From Caldanaerobius fijiensis DSM 17918 (GTDB lineage Bacteria; Bacillota; Thermoanaerobacteria; Thermoanaerobacterales; Caldanaerobiaceae): 64,000 nucleotides of DNA. Location: NCBI RefSeq assembly GCF_900129075.1, contig NZ_FQVH01000010.1:1-64000 (forward strand), given 5' to 3'. Under the pieces are notes generated by a model that worked only from the letters and a program-made list of their open reading frames with translations, had not been told where the DNA came from and did not search any database. A program made the translations under genes and the position numbers. How positions within the stretch are numbered: position 1 is the stretch's first letter; each line of letters starts with the position of its first letter. Of the stretch, positions 56,772 through 64,000 are shown piece after piece.

Positions 56772-58600
56772 TAGTGATAAAACCAAATATAAGTAAAAAG
56801 CAAAGAGATATAACGCTTTTTAGGATTATAATCAAGCTTTTGCCTCTTGTATTAGCGGCCAGCCCTTTGTTGTTTATAGCAAGTAATATCATCGCTATTA
56901 TACACGGTGTATCATGGGCTTTTATTACATATGTATCGCAAAAATTTTTTGACTCTATTACAGGAGCGATTGCAGGAAAAGTAAAAATAAGCACAGTTCT
57001 CTGGATGACACTGGCACTGGGATCAGCCACCATCGGAGCACAAATTCTTAATGGTTTACACAACTTTATAGGGGATGTATTTGACAAAAAAGTATATGGT
57101 GTTTTACACATGCATATTAATCAAAAAGCGTCGCGGTTAGATCCCATATCCTATGAAATCCCGTCAACCCTTGATGATATAAACAAAGCAAACTTAGGTA
57201 TGTCCAACAGCTTAGGACTTATATCTATTGGCATGACTATATTTACATTTTATTTGCCCTATTTTTTGTTTATGAGTTTTTACTTATTTTCATTAAAGCC
57301 GATACTGGCATTGTCTATTCTTCTGGTTTTTATACCTGTTGCTATAACACAGCTGATACGCGGCTCTGTCTTTGCTAAACTGGAAGATGAATCCGCTCCC
57401 ATACGCCGTGAATATGAGTATTATGAGCGATGTATATGCGACCGCGATTATTTTAAAGAGACTAGAATATTGGGAGCCTTTGACTATTTCAAAGATTTAT
57501 ATCAATCAGCCTTGGCTCTTCTCGGCAAAAAGACATGGAAGGCCGAGTACAGGACAGGACTTATGGAGCTTGGCATGAGAATGGTAACCCTTACAGGATA
57601 TATGGGCATTTTATATCTCCTTTTTACAACGCTTCTGAAAGGTGAGATAAGTGTAGGCGCTTTTGCCGCTATCTTCGCCTCAATAGGAAGCATGTTTAGT
57701 ATTATGGAAGAAGTTATTTGCAGGCACATCGGTGGGATGATGCATGATCTGGGCACAGTAAGAAATTTTATCAGGTTTTTGGATCTGCCTGAAAGGAATG
57801 GCAAAGATATGACCATCGACGCCAACAGCGGCATTGTGCTGAAGAATGTGTCCTTTCGCTATCCTGAAGCAAATTCCGATTCACTGACAGACATCTCCCT
57901 TGAAGTGAAAAAAGGTGAGACTATTGCAATAGTGGGAGAAAATGGAGCCGGAAAGACTACTCTTGTCAAGCTTATGATAGGACTTTACCTGCCTACAGAG
58001 GGAAGTGTAGTTATCGGAGGCGTTGACACAAGGGATGTCTCTGCAAGCTCTATTTATAAAGGTATATCGGCGGTATTCCAGAAGTTTCAGAAATATAAAA
58101 TGACTCTGAGAGAAAATATAGCTATAAGCGATATGTCATCATATGAATCGGGAAGGGAAAAAACAGTCTATGAAAGCAAACTTGAAAATGCCGCTCAAAA
58201 AGCTGATCTGGACATAAATGAAGAGAGTTTCCCGCAAGGGTATGAAACCATGCTTTCCCGTGAGTTTGACGGTGTTGATCTATCAGGTGGGCAGTGGCAG
58301 AGGATCGCCATTGCGCGGGGCTTCTACCGGGCCCATGGCATGATTGTTCTCGATGAACCTACTGCTGCCATTGATCCAATAGAAGAAACAAATATCTATA
58401 AAAAATTTGCAGAGATATCCAGAGGCAAAACCTCTATCATAGTAACACACAGATTAGGCTCTGCAAAGATAGCCGACCGGATTATTGTGATGGATAAAGG
58501 CAAAATAGTGGAAATAGGAACCCACGATGAGCTCATGAAGGCAAAGGGCAAATACGCAGAGATGTTTAATGCTCAAGCTCAGTGGTATGTGTCACAATAG
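56768..58600 (+). CDS. ABC exporter half-transporter, subunit 2
   Basis: The 610-residue protein has the same plan as its partner: a membrane domain (about residues 25-330) and an ATPase with Walker A GENGAGKTT, signature LSGGQWQRIAIARGF, Walker B MIVLDEPTAAIDP and switch VTHRLGS. In many heterodimeric exporters one ATP site is degenerate. Here both Walker B motifs keep the catalytic glutamate, so both sites may hydrolyse ATP. The extracellular loops are short. Codon use is GC-rich like its partner and unlike the core genes, suggesting joint acquisition. Substrate unknown. Confidence 0.87.
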   Translation: MIVIKPNISKKQRDITLFRIIIKLLPLVLAASPLLFIASNIIAIIHGVSWAFITYVSQKFFDSITGAIAGKVKISTVLWMTLALGSATIGAQILNGLHNFIGDVFDKKVYGVLHMHINQKASRLDPISYEIPSTLDDINKANLGMSNSLGLISIGMTIFTFYLPYFLFMSFYLFSLKPILALSILLVFIPVAITQLIRGSVFAKLEDESAPIRREYEYYERCICDRDYFKETRILGAFDYFKDLYQSALALLGKKTWKAEYRTGLMELGMRMVTLTGYMGILYLLFTTLLKGEISVGAFAAIFASIGSMFSIMEEVICRHIGGMMHDLGTVRNFIRFLDLPERNGKDMTIDANSGIVLKNVSFRYPEANSDSLTDISLEVKKGETIAIVGENGAGKTTLVKLMIGLYLPTEGSVVIGGVDTRDVSASSIYKGISAVFQKFQKYKMTLRENIAISDMSSYESGREKTVYESKLENAAQKADLDINEESFPQGYETMLSREFDGVDLSGGQWQRIAIARGFYRAHGMIVLDEPTAAIDPIEETNIYKKFAEISRGKTSIIVTHRLGSAKIADRIIVMDKGKIVEIGTHDELMKAKGKYAEMFNAQAQWYVSQ

Positions 58601-58635
58601 CCTTTTAATATTTCTATTTAAAGCTAAGCCTCGAT

Positions 58636-58669
58636 CCAATTATACGAAATAACTATTTCGTATAATTGG
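58636..58669. repeat. Perfect 34-nt palindrome
   Basis: CCAATTATACGAAATA (58636-58651) and TATTTCGTATAATTGG (58654-58669) are perfect complements around a 2-base AC centre. It lies 35 bases after the exporter stop. No T-run follows on the plus strand, so a rho-independent terminator is not a good fit. It could be a cruciform-forming end, a recombination site or an mRNA 3' protecting hairpin. Confidence 0.75.
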
Positions 58670-58718
58670 CGGAGTTAAAAAATAAAATACACAATAGGTG
58701 TAGATATTTCGAATAATC

Positions 58719-59411
58719 TCATATATGAAAAATCATAGTTATTAATTGATATATAATAGGTATAAATATTGCCGGAAGTAAATTACCTACTTTTATATTT
58801 TTTATTTCAAGCATATTTAAAGAAATGCCTAATATTAAAATTCCACCGATTGCTGACATATCAGAAATCACAGGGTTTGTTAGAAGAGTCTTTAAAGTTG
58901 ATGCTAATAATGTTATAAGACCCTGATATGCAAAAACCATTAAAGATGAAAAAATCACTCCAATTCCAAATGTTGATGCAAAGATAACTGATGCGATACC
59001 GTCTAACATCGACTTTGCATATAATATACTATGATCCCCGACAAGGCCATCTTTTAAAGCACCAACAATAGCCATCGCACCAACACAAAAAATTAAACTA
59101 GCTGTAATAAATCCCTTAGTTATATTTACATCTTTATCATTGCCTATTTTATTTTGCACCGCAGTACTTATTGTATTTAAGCGATTTTCAATATCAATTG
59201 CCTCGCCTATTATTCCTCCAATAACAAGACTTATAATAACCAATAATAAATTATTATATTTTAAAGCATTATATAATCCGATAATCATGACACTTAATGA
59301 TAATCCTTGCATAATAACCATTTTGAACCTTTCAGGTATACCCTTTTTGAGAAATATCCCACAAGTACTTCCCACTAAAATTGCCACTACATTGACCAGA
59401 GTTCCTAACAT
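58719..59411 (-). CDS. DUF554 family membrane protein
   Basis: The 230-residue protein has about seven membrane helices and a glycine-rich N terminus MLGTLVNVVAILVGSTCGIF, which fits the DUF554 (YdfK) family. SLVIGGIIGEAIDIE and GAMAIVGALKDGL are further typical segments. These are presumed transporters or channels of unknown substrate. ATG 59411 follows GAGGGAG. It points toward the ABC exporter genes, with the palindrome lying between their ends. Confidence 0.85.
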   Translation of the reverse strand: MLGTLVNVVAILVGSTCGIFLKKGIPERFKMVIMQGLSLSVMIIGLYNALKYNNLLLVIISLVIGGIIGEAIDIENRLNTISTAVQNKIGNDKDVNITKGFITASLIFCVGAMAIVGALKDGLVGDHSILYAKSMLDGIASVIFASTFGIGVIFSSLMVFAYQGLITLLASTLKTLLTNPVISDMSAIGGILILGISLNMLEIKNIKVGNLLPAIFIPIIYQLITMIFHI

Positions 59412-59443
59412 TTTGTCTCCCTCGCCCTTCTTACATATAATTC

Positions 59444-59524
59444 TTATTCATACCATCTCGGATTTCTCAGTTTCCCCCATTCAATTATCCGCGCTATAGC
59501 CTCTCCGGTTATTTTGAGTCACAT
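59444..59524 (-). other. Small ORF interrupted at codon 2
   Basis: AAAAGGGG at 59531-59538 is spaced 6 bases from ATG 59524, which is followed directly by TGA. The same frame then stays open for 25 codons (KITGEAIARIIEWGKLRNPR, then WYE) up to TAA 59446. The peptide reads like real protein sequence. It may be the decayed end of a gene, or a start-stop uORF upstream of the DUF554 gene. No family recognised. Confidence 0.35.
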
Positions 59525-59792
59525 TATAATCCCCTTTTCTTGTCGAATTCTATTCCGCGCCGCTGTGTTGAAAGAACTCACACAGTTTAATAATCCTTCC
59601 CTTTAACCTGCTTTTTTCTTTTCTATATATTTTCTCTTTTAGGTCATTTTTCTGCTTTTTACTCTTTTAAAACTATAATACATCAGTAAATATTAAAATA
59701 TCAAGTGCCACAACAATATTAAAATTATAGAAAAAAATATAGTATGCCATATAAACAATGCTTATAAAGTAAAAGTGCAGAGAGAAGCAATA

Positions 59793-59842
59793 AAAAAATT
59801 GGGGGATTTACTTAACCGATTGGTATACCCCCTCTTTTTTAT
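59793..59842. terminator. Possible bidirectional terminator
   Basis: AAAAAATTGGGGG and CCCCCTCTTTTTT flank a 22-base interval, giving a 5-bp G-C stem with a run of A before and T after. The interior does not pair well, so this is a weak call. Confidence 0.35.
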
Positions 59843-59947
59843 TCAAACTTTATATTTCAATATATTTGAATAAATTTTTGTTAGAAAAACATCAGAAATT
59901 CAACTCATTATTATTTTTTAATATTTCTCCGACCCGCATAAATAATA

Positions 59948-60020
59948 AGCTAATGAAGGGACTCGAACCCTTGACCTGCTGATTACGAATCAGCTGCTCT
60001 ACCAACTGAGCTACATTAGC
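59948..60020 (-). tRNA. tRNA-Thr (anticodon CGU)
   Basis: The minus strand folds as a cloverleaf: acceptor arms GCTAATG and CATTAGC, D-arm AGCTCAGTTGGTAGAGC, anticodon stem GCTGATT-CGT-AATCAGC, and T-arm with GGTTCGAGTCC. The CGT anticodon (CGU in RNA) reads the ACG threonine codon. The 3' CCA is not encoded. It lies downstream of rnhA on the same strand. Confidence 0.93.
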
Positions 60021-60072
60021 AAATAACACATCAATTACGCACTTAATATTATAATATAAATTATAGTGTTTA

Positions 60073-60519
60073 TCAAGTAGAAATTTTATGTTTTTTTATT
60101 TCGCTCGTTGCCAGCTTATCACACCTATTATTGTATTCATTATCGGTATGGCCCTTTACTTTTACCCATTTAATACGATGTTTTGAAGAAAGATCCAAAA
60201 GCTCTATCCATAAATCTTTATTTTCAACAGGTTGTTTATCTGCTTTTATCCAATTTCTTTTTTGCCAATTTACTAACCAATTTTGGTTAAAAGCATTAAT
60301 AAGATAACTGCTATCGCTGTACAACGTAACATCACACGGTTCTTTAAGAGACTTTAAAGCTTCAATAGCCGCTTTTAGTTCCATTCTATTATTTGTTGTA
60401 AGATCCTCATACCCAACGATTTCTTTTTTATGCTCATTATATATCAAGATGGCAGCCCAGGCACCAGGGCCTGGGTTACCACTACAGGCACCATCAGTAT
60501 AAATGGTAACTTTTTTCAA
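60073..60519 (-). CDS. rnhA: Ribonuclease HI
   Basis: About 148 residues with the RNase H fold: [13 protein letters not shown] (first aspartate), [12 protein letters not shown] (glutamate), YSDSSYL (aspartate) and [14 protein letters not shown] (last aspartate). It removes RNA from RNA-DNA hybrids. TTG 60519 is chosen because it gives the standard start [13 protein letters not shown] and has GCGGTGG upstream; GTG 60528 is an upstream alternative with no ribosome-binding site. It begins 17 bases beyond the proC stop. Confidence 0.93.
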   Translation of the reverse strand: MKKVTIYTDGACSGNPGPGAWAAILIYNEHKKEIVGYEDLTTNNRMELKAAIEALKSLKEPCDVTLYSDSSYLINAFNQNWLVNWQKRNWIKADKQPVENKDLWIELLDLSSKHRIKWVKVKGHTDNEYNNRCDKLATSEIKKHKIST

Positions 60520-60536
60520 ACATACCACCGCTTAAT

Positions 60537-61340
60537 TTATAGCGTTTTTGACTTTTTGACACAAGATATTACTGCTTCTATCACCGCAGATCTAAAGCCA
60601 TTCCTTTCTAATTCTCTCACTGCTTCTATGGTAGTCCCGCCTGGAGAACAAACCATATCTTTTAAAACTCCAGGATGCTTACCTGTTTTTAAAACTAATG
60701 CTGCAGAACCCATAACAGCCTGTGCGGCTATTTGGTAAGATATATCCCGCGGTAACCCAGCATATACCCCTGCGTCTGCTAATGCTTCAATAAACATAAA
60801 AACATAAGCAGGACTACTTCCACTTATCCCTGTAATAGCATCCATATACTTTTCGTCTACTTCCACAACTAATCCCAATGTTGTTAAAAGTTCTTTGATA
60901 TGCAAAAATTCATCATCCTCTATAGGACCCTCTGCAGTCATTGCAATAACACCTTGACCAATTAATGCAGGTGTATTAGGCATTAACCGAATGATCTTCG
61001 CGTCAGCTTTTATAAACCTTTTTATATAATCAATACTTTTACCGGCAACTATTGAAATCAATATCTTACTACCTGAAATCTTATTGGATATTTCGCTAAG
61101 TACTTTTTCGACTACATCAGGTTTTACAGCCAATATAATTTCATCACATAACTCTGCTAATTCAACACTATTTGATGCTATATTGATATCGTATTTTTCT
61201 TTCATGGTTTTAAGTCTCTCATTTGATACATCATATACCCAAATATTATAACTAAGTACCTTTCGCGATTCTACAAATGATGCCAAAATCGCACTACCCA
61301 TATTGCCGCAGCCAATGATGCCTATTTTTCTATCGGACAT
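60537..61340 (-). CDS. proC: Pyrroline-5-carboxylate reductase
   Basis: About 267 residues. The N-terminal Rossmann motif GIIGCGNMGSAIL is followed by AVKPD, the MPNTPALIGQG segment and the C-terminal dimer signature SGSSPAYVFMFIEALADAGV. It reduces pyrroline-5-carboxylate to proline with NAD(P)H. ATG 61340 is chosen because GAGTGAG precedes it and it gives the normal family start; longer readings run through hfq. It starts 1 base after the hfq stop. Confidence 0.94.
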   Translation of the reverse strand: MSDRKIGIIGCGNMGSAILASFVESRKVLSYNIWVYDVSNERLKTMKEKYDINIASNSVELAELCDEIILAVKPDVVEKVLSEISNKISGSKILISIVAGKSIDYIKRFIKADAKIIRLMPNTPALIGQGVIAMTAEGPIEDDEFLHIKELLTTLGLVVEVDEKYMDAITGISGSSPAYVFMFIEALADAGVYAGLPRDISYQIAAQAVMGSAALVLKTGKHPGVLKDMVCSPGGTTIEAVRELERNGFRSAVIEAVISCVKKSKTL

Positions 61341-61341
61341 T

Positions 61342-61599
61342 TTACTCACTCTTTTCGGTCTTTTCGTTATTATTAAAAACAACACTTTTTGCAGGAGATA
61401 TTGTAGAAATAGCGTGTTTATATACCAGTTGTTGTTGCTTGGATTCATTTTCAAGAACTATAGTAAAGTTATCAAATCCCTTTACAGTTCCTCTCAGTTG
61501 GTAACCACTCACAAGATAAATAGTTACTGGTATATGCTCTTTTCTTATCTGATTTAAAAACACATCTTGTAAATTTATTGCTTGTTTTGTATTGTTCAT
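61342..61599 (-). CDS. hfq: RNA chaperone Hfq
   Basis: The 85-residue Sm-fold protein has [33 protein letters not shown] and the Sm2 motif [10 protein letters not shown]. The usual hexamer pairs small RNAs with mRNAs. ATG 61599 follows a GGGGGT-type site. It lies between miaA and proC; miaA-hfq linkage is widespread in bacteria. It ends in a charged tail of about ten residues. Confidence 0.95.
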   Translation of the reverse strand: MNNTKQAINLQDVFLNQIRKEHIPVTIYLVSGYQLRGTVKGFDNFTIVLENESKQQQLVYKHAISTISPAKSVVFNNNEKTEKSE

Positions 61600-61654
61600 T
61601 TAACAAACCCCCAATTTCATAATTATATGCATAACATCGCGTATATTTTATATT

Positions 61655-62596
61655 CTATCTCAAATTGTATTTTTCTGCAACTAATTCTAAAATGTTTTTT
61701 ATAATTTCTTCTTTGCTACTAAATTGATCTACATAAATCCAATGAATTCTCTTATCCCTTCTAAACCACGTAAGCTGTCTTTTAGCATATCTCCGCGTAT
61801 TTCTTTTTAAGGTATTTATAGCTTCTTCCAGTGTACACTGTCCATCTAAATATCTGATAATTTCTTTATACCCAAGACCTTGCATTGCTATCATATTGTC
61901 TTTGTAACCTTTTTCACAAAGCCATCTGACTTCATCTACAAGACCTGCTCTGATCATTTTATCAACTCTTGCTTCAATCCTATTGTATAATTTTTCTCTA
62001 TCCATTGTCAAACCGATCATAAGTACGTCGTAATCAGGGTTAGGACGATTTTGGGTTGTAAGCTGATAATAGGATATCGGTTTGCCTGTCAATTTATATA
62101 CTTCTAGTGCCCTAATTATTCTTCTTATATCATTTGGATGTAACCTTGCAGATGTAATCGGATCAATTTCCCTTAGTTTGTTATACAGATACTCATTTCC
62201 ATACATCTTAGCTTGTTCCTTTAACTCTTCTCGCAGTCGCCAATCAGCGGTAGATGAAAAATCCATTATATTGATGATAGAATTAACGTATAATCCCGTT
62301 CCTCCGGTTAAAATAGGCATATGTCCTCTTTCATGTATTTCTTTTATAATCTTGCTTGCCATCTCTTTATAGAGTGCTACACTGAATTCCTGATCTGGCG
62401 TTATAATATCTATCATAAAGTGAGGAACTCCTTTTCGCTCCTCTATGGTAGGCTTAGCTGTTCCTATATCCATATACTTATATATTTGCATAGAATCTGC
62501 AGAGACAATTTCACCATTTAGCCTTAAAGCAATATCTATAGATATTTCTGTTTTACCCACTGCAGTTGGTCCTACTATTACTATAAGTGGAATCAT
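61655..62596 (-). CDS. miaA: tRNA dimethylallyltransferase MiaA
   Basis: About 313 residues with P-loop GPTAVGKTE at the start, ISADSMQIYKYMDIGTAKP-type substrate motif (here VSADSMQIYKYMDIGTAKP), LTGGTGLYV and RRYAKRQLTWFRRD. It adds the isopentenyl group to A37 of tRNAs reading UNN codons. ATG 62596 is chosen for its GGAGG site and the MIPLIVIVGPTAVGKT start; the frame is open upstream into mutL. 10 bases separate it from the mutL stop. Confidence 0.95.
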   Translation of the reverse strand: MIPLIVIVGPTAVGKTEISIDIALRLNGEIVSADSMQIYKYMDIGTAKPTIEERKGVPHFMIDIITPDQEFSVALYKEMASKIIKEIHERGHMPILTGGTGLYVNSIINIMDFSSTADWRLREELKEQAKMYGNEYLYNKLREIDPITSARLHPNDIRRIIRALEVYKLTGKPISYYQLTTQNRPNPDYDVLMIGLTMDREKLYNRIEARVDKMIRAGLVDEVRWLCEKGYKDNMIAMQGLGYKEIIRYLDGQCTLEEAINTLKRNTRRYAKRQLTWFRRDKRIHWIYVDQFSSKEEIIKNILELVAEKYNLR

Positions 62597-62606
62597 TTGA
62601 TACCTC

Positions 62607-64000
62607 CTAAATAACCCTTTTAAACATCTTATCCATATCGCTTTTAGTAAATCTGACAATTGTTGGTCTACCATGAGGACAGTTATAAGGATTTTCACAG
62701 CTTAAAAGAGACTTTATTAATTCTCTTGCTTCTTTCTCTGTTAAACTATCATTAGCTTTAACAGCTGCTTTACAGGCTTTCTTAAATAACATTTCATCTA
62801 TAGATGTTCTATTGCTATCCGATGACAAATACGCTACACATTCATCTATAAATAGCCGTGCTTGTGTTTGATCAAAAAAAATTGGAACAGCTCTTATAGC
62901 TATTGCCGTTTCACCAAAATCATCAATTTCATAGCCTAATGTATTAAATAAATTAATATTTTCGATTACTATGTTTTTTTCATCGTTCTTTAACTCTATA
63001 ATAGTCGGTATTAAAAGTCTTTGAGATGATATACGATTATTCTTAAATTCTTTAATATATTTTTCATATAAAATTCTTTCATGAGCTGCATGTTGATCTA
63101 TTATATATAACTCGTTGTCTTTTTCGCATAGCAAATATGTAGATAAAACCTGTCCAAGGTATTTGATATCATCGTCATAAAAAATCATACCTTCATTTAT
63201 TACTTCATCTACAGCAATATTAATTTCATTTTCTAATTCATTAATATCCCTGATATCCGTTTCCTTCAATTTTACTTGTTCATACTTAGTTTCTATTTCA
63301 ACATTTCCCTGCTTTTCAAAATCGTTTATATTAAAAATACTGGTAAGAGGTCTATTAACCTCAGACTTTGGATTTAACGCATTATTTAATGCATTGTACA
63401 TAGCACCGTATATACCGTGCTCATCACTAAATTTAAGTTCAAGCTTGGTTGGATGTATATTTACATCTATCATACGCGGGTCTATATCGATATTTAAAAC
63501 TATCACAGGATATGTCCCTGTAGTAAGGTATTGCTTATACACATCTAAAACGGCCGCGTAAAGAGCTTTATTAATAATACAGCGCTTATTTACAAAAAAT
63601 AATATATCATTTTTACTCCTACGAATTACAGATCTATCTGATATATATCCTGTTACCTTGACAGCTCGGTCTTGTGCTTTGACTTCTATCATATGGTCCG
63701 CGATCTCCTGACCCCATATAGTTTTAATGCAATTTAACAGATTCCCATCCCCTGTGCTACTAAGTTTTAGTTTATCATCACTTATTAACTTAAAAGATAT
63801 CTCAGGATGTGATAACATCAATTTATAAAATATGTTATAAATGTTATTAAACTCAATAGAATCTCTTTTTAAAAATTTTAATCTAGCCGGCGTATTATAA
63901 AATAAATCTTTTACTGTTACTGTAGTTCCTTCCTTACAACCTGTATCTCTAACATCGATAATTTCTCCACCCCATACCTCAACTAATGTACCAATCGATT
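62607..64000 (-). CDS. mutL: DNA mismatch repair protein MutL (partial)
   Basis: The gene runs off the right edge; its N-terminal ATPase start is missing. From the edge, the frame reads GTLVEVWGGEI and GTTVTVKDLFYNTPARLKFL, the end of the ATPase domain. The C-terminal part has the clamp-binding-like SQRLLIPTI, the endonuclease motif DQHAAHERILYE and CPHGRPT. It is thus the endonuclease-type MutL of most bacteria, which nicks the new strand after MutS recognition. It is the first visible gene of the minus-strand unit mutL-miaA-hfq-proC-rnhA. An internal ATG at 63821 is not the start. Confidence 0.96.
   Translation of the reverse strand, partial: SIGTLVEVWGGEIIDVRDTGCKEGTTVTVKDLFYNTPARLKFLKRDSIEFNNIYNIFYKLMLSHPEISFKLISDDKLKLSSTGDGNLLNCIKTIWGQEIADHMIEVKAQDRAVKVTGYISDRSVIRRSKNDILFFVNKRCIINKALYAAVLDVYKQYLTTGTYPVIVLNIDIDPRMIDVNIHPTKLELKFSDEHGIYGAMYNALNNALNPKSEVNRPLTSIFNINDFEKQGNVEIETKYEQVKLKETDIRDINELENEINIAVDEVINEGMIFYDDDIKYLGQVLSTYLLCEKDNELYIIDQHAAHERILYEKYIKEFKNNRISSQRLLIPTIIELKNDEKNIVIENINLFNTLGYEIDDFGETAIAIRAVPIFFDQTQARLFIDECVAYLSSDSNRTSIDEMLFKKACKAAVKANDSLTEKEARELIKSLLSCENPYNCPHGRPTIVRFTKSDMDKMFKRVI

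Larger units (their letters stand above)
59412..59947. other. Long intergenic stretch, mostly empty
   Basis: About 0.5 kb without a recognisable gene. It contains a 27-codon remnant or uORF on the minus strand (59444-59524), a possible bidirectional terminator near 59801-59840, and otherwise A+T-rich or pyrimidine-rich sequence. No riboswitch, CRISPR repeat or tRNA-like fold was seen apart from the tRNA that starts at its right edge. Confidence 0.6.

Noticed and set aside
58636-58669. loxP- or dif-like recombination site
   Set aside because: The TTCGTATA core recalls loxP, but the 2-base centre is too short for a Cre- or Xer-type spacer (6-8 bases), and no adjacent recombinase exists.
1-64000. 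CRISPR array
   Set aside because: No short direct repeats with regular unique spacers were seen in any intergenic region.
63821-64000. mutL starting at the internal ATG 63821
   Set aside because: The frame stays open to the window edge and encodes conserved MutL sequence (DLFYNTPARLKFL), so the true start lies outside.

Overview
The window is low-GC chromosomal DNA from an endospore-forming, motile member of the Clostridia. The best fit is a Thermoanaerobacterales-like anaerobe. This rests on gene content and order (mreBCD-pbp2-minCDE-rodA-mgsA-spoIVFB; the TIGR03960/TIGR03936 pair; ftsK-rimO-pgsA-cinA-recA-recX-rny-spoVS; mutL-miaA-hfq), on the sporulation genes spoIVFB, spoVS and spoVK, and on the motility genes motAB. 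No species name can be supported from the sequence alone.

Layout. 1-2.3 kb is decayed accessory DNA: an IS110-family transposase fragment running off the left edge, its structured non-coding flank, the tail of a GNAT acetyltransferase gene, a broken metallophosphoesterase gene and a small membrane protein. 2.4-7.1 kb holds a solute-binding lipoprotein, a GH4 glycosidase and, on the other strand, peptidase T. 7.2-15.4 kb is a complete four-gene Wadjet-type anti-plasmid SMC system (jetABCD). 15.4-21.3 kb carries a YkvI-like transporter, pgi, manA, a stand-alone glutamate-synthase-like protein and signal peptidase I. 21.5-31.6 kb is the cell-shape and division block (a CDF transporter, a DUF4321 protein, maf, radC, mreBCD, PBP2, minCDE, rodA). 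31.6-37.9 kb holds mgsA, a SpoIVFA/SpoIVFB-like pair, a conserved but uncharacterised radical SAM pair and ftsK. 38-44.3 kb is rimO-pgsA-cinA-recA-recX-rny. 44.4-50.5 kb holds spoVS, a PHP phosphoesterase, an aminotransferase, purB, spoVK and a YnbB-like PLP enzyme. lexA and an XerC-like recombinase face the opposite way, followed by uppP and motAB.

54.6-59.9 kb is a second accessory patch. It has an IS256 remnant, a two-gene ABC exporter with GC-richer codons, a perfect 34-nt palindrome, a DUF554 membrane protein and a mostly empty 0.5-kb gap. The right end, on the minus strand, holds tRNA-Thr(CGU), rnhA, proC, hfq, miaA and mutL; mutL continues past the window edge.

Working together: MreBCD, PBP2 and RodA build the lateral wall, and MinCDE places the septum. 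FtsK moves DNA through the closing septum. SpoIVFB, SpoVS and SpoVK act in sporulation. RecA, RecX, LexA, MutL and CinA cover DNA damage and recombination. Wadjet is the one clear anti-mobile-element system. I found no CRISPR array and no second defence system. The less explained items are the nested hairpins beside the IS110 fragment (a candidate bridge-RNA region), the minimal SpoIVFA-like protein whose ribosome-binding site lies in an inverted repeat, the radical SAM pair, and the ABC-exporter patch with its palindrome.
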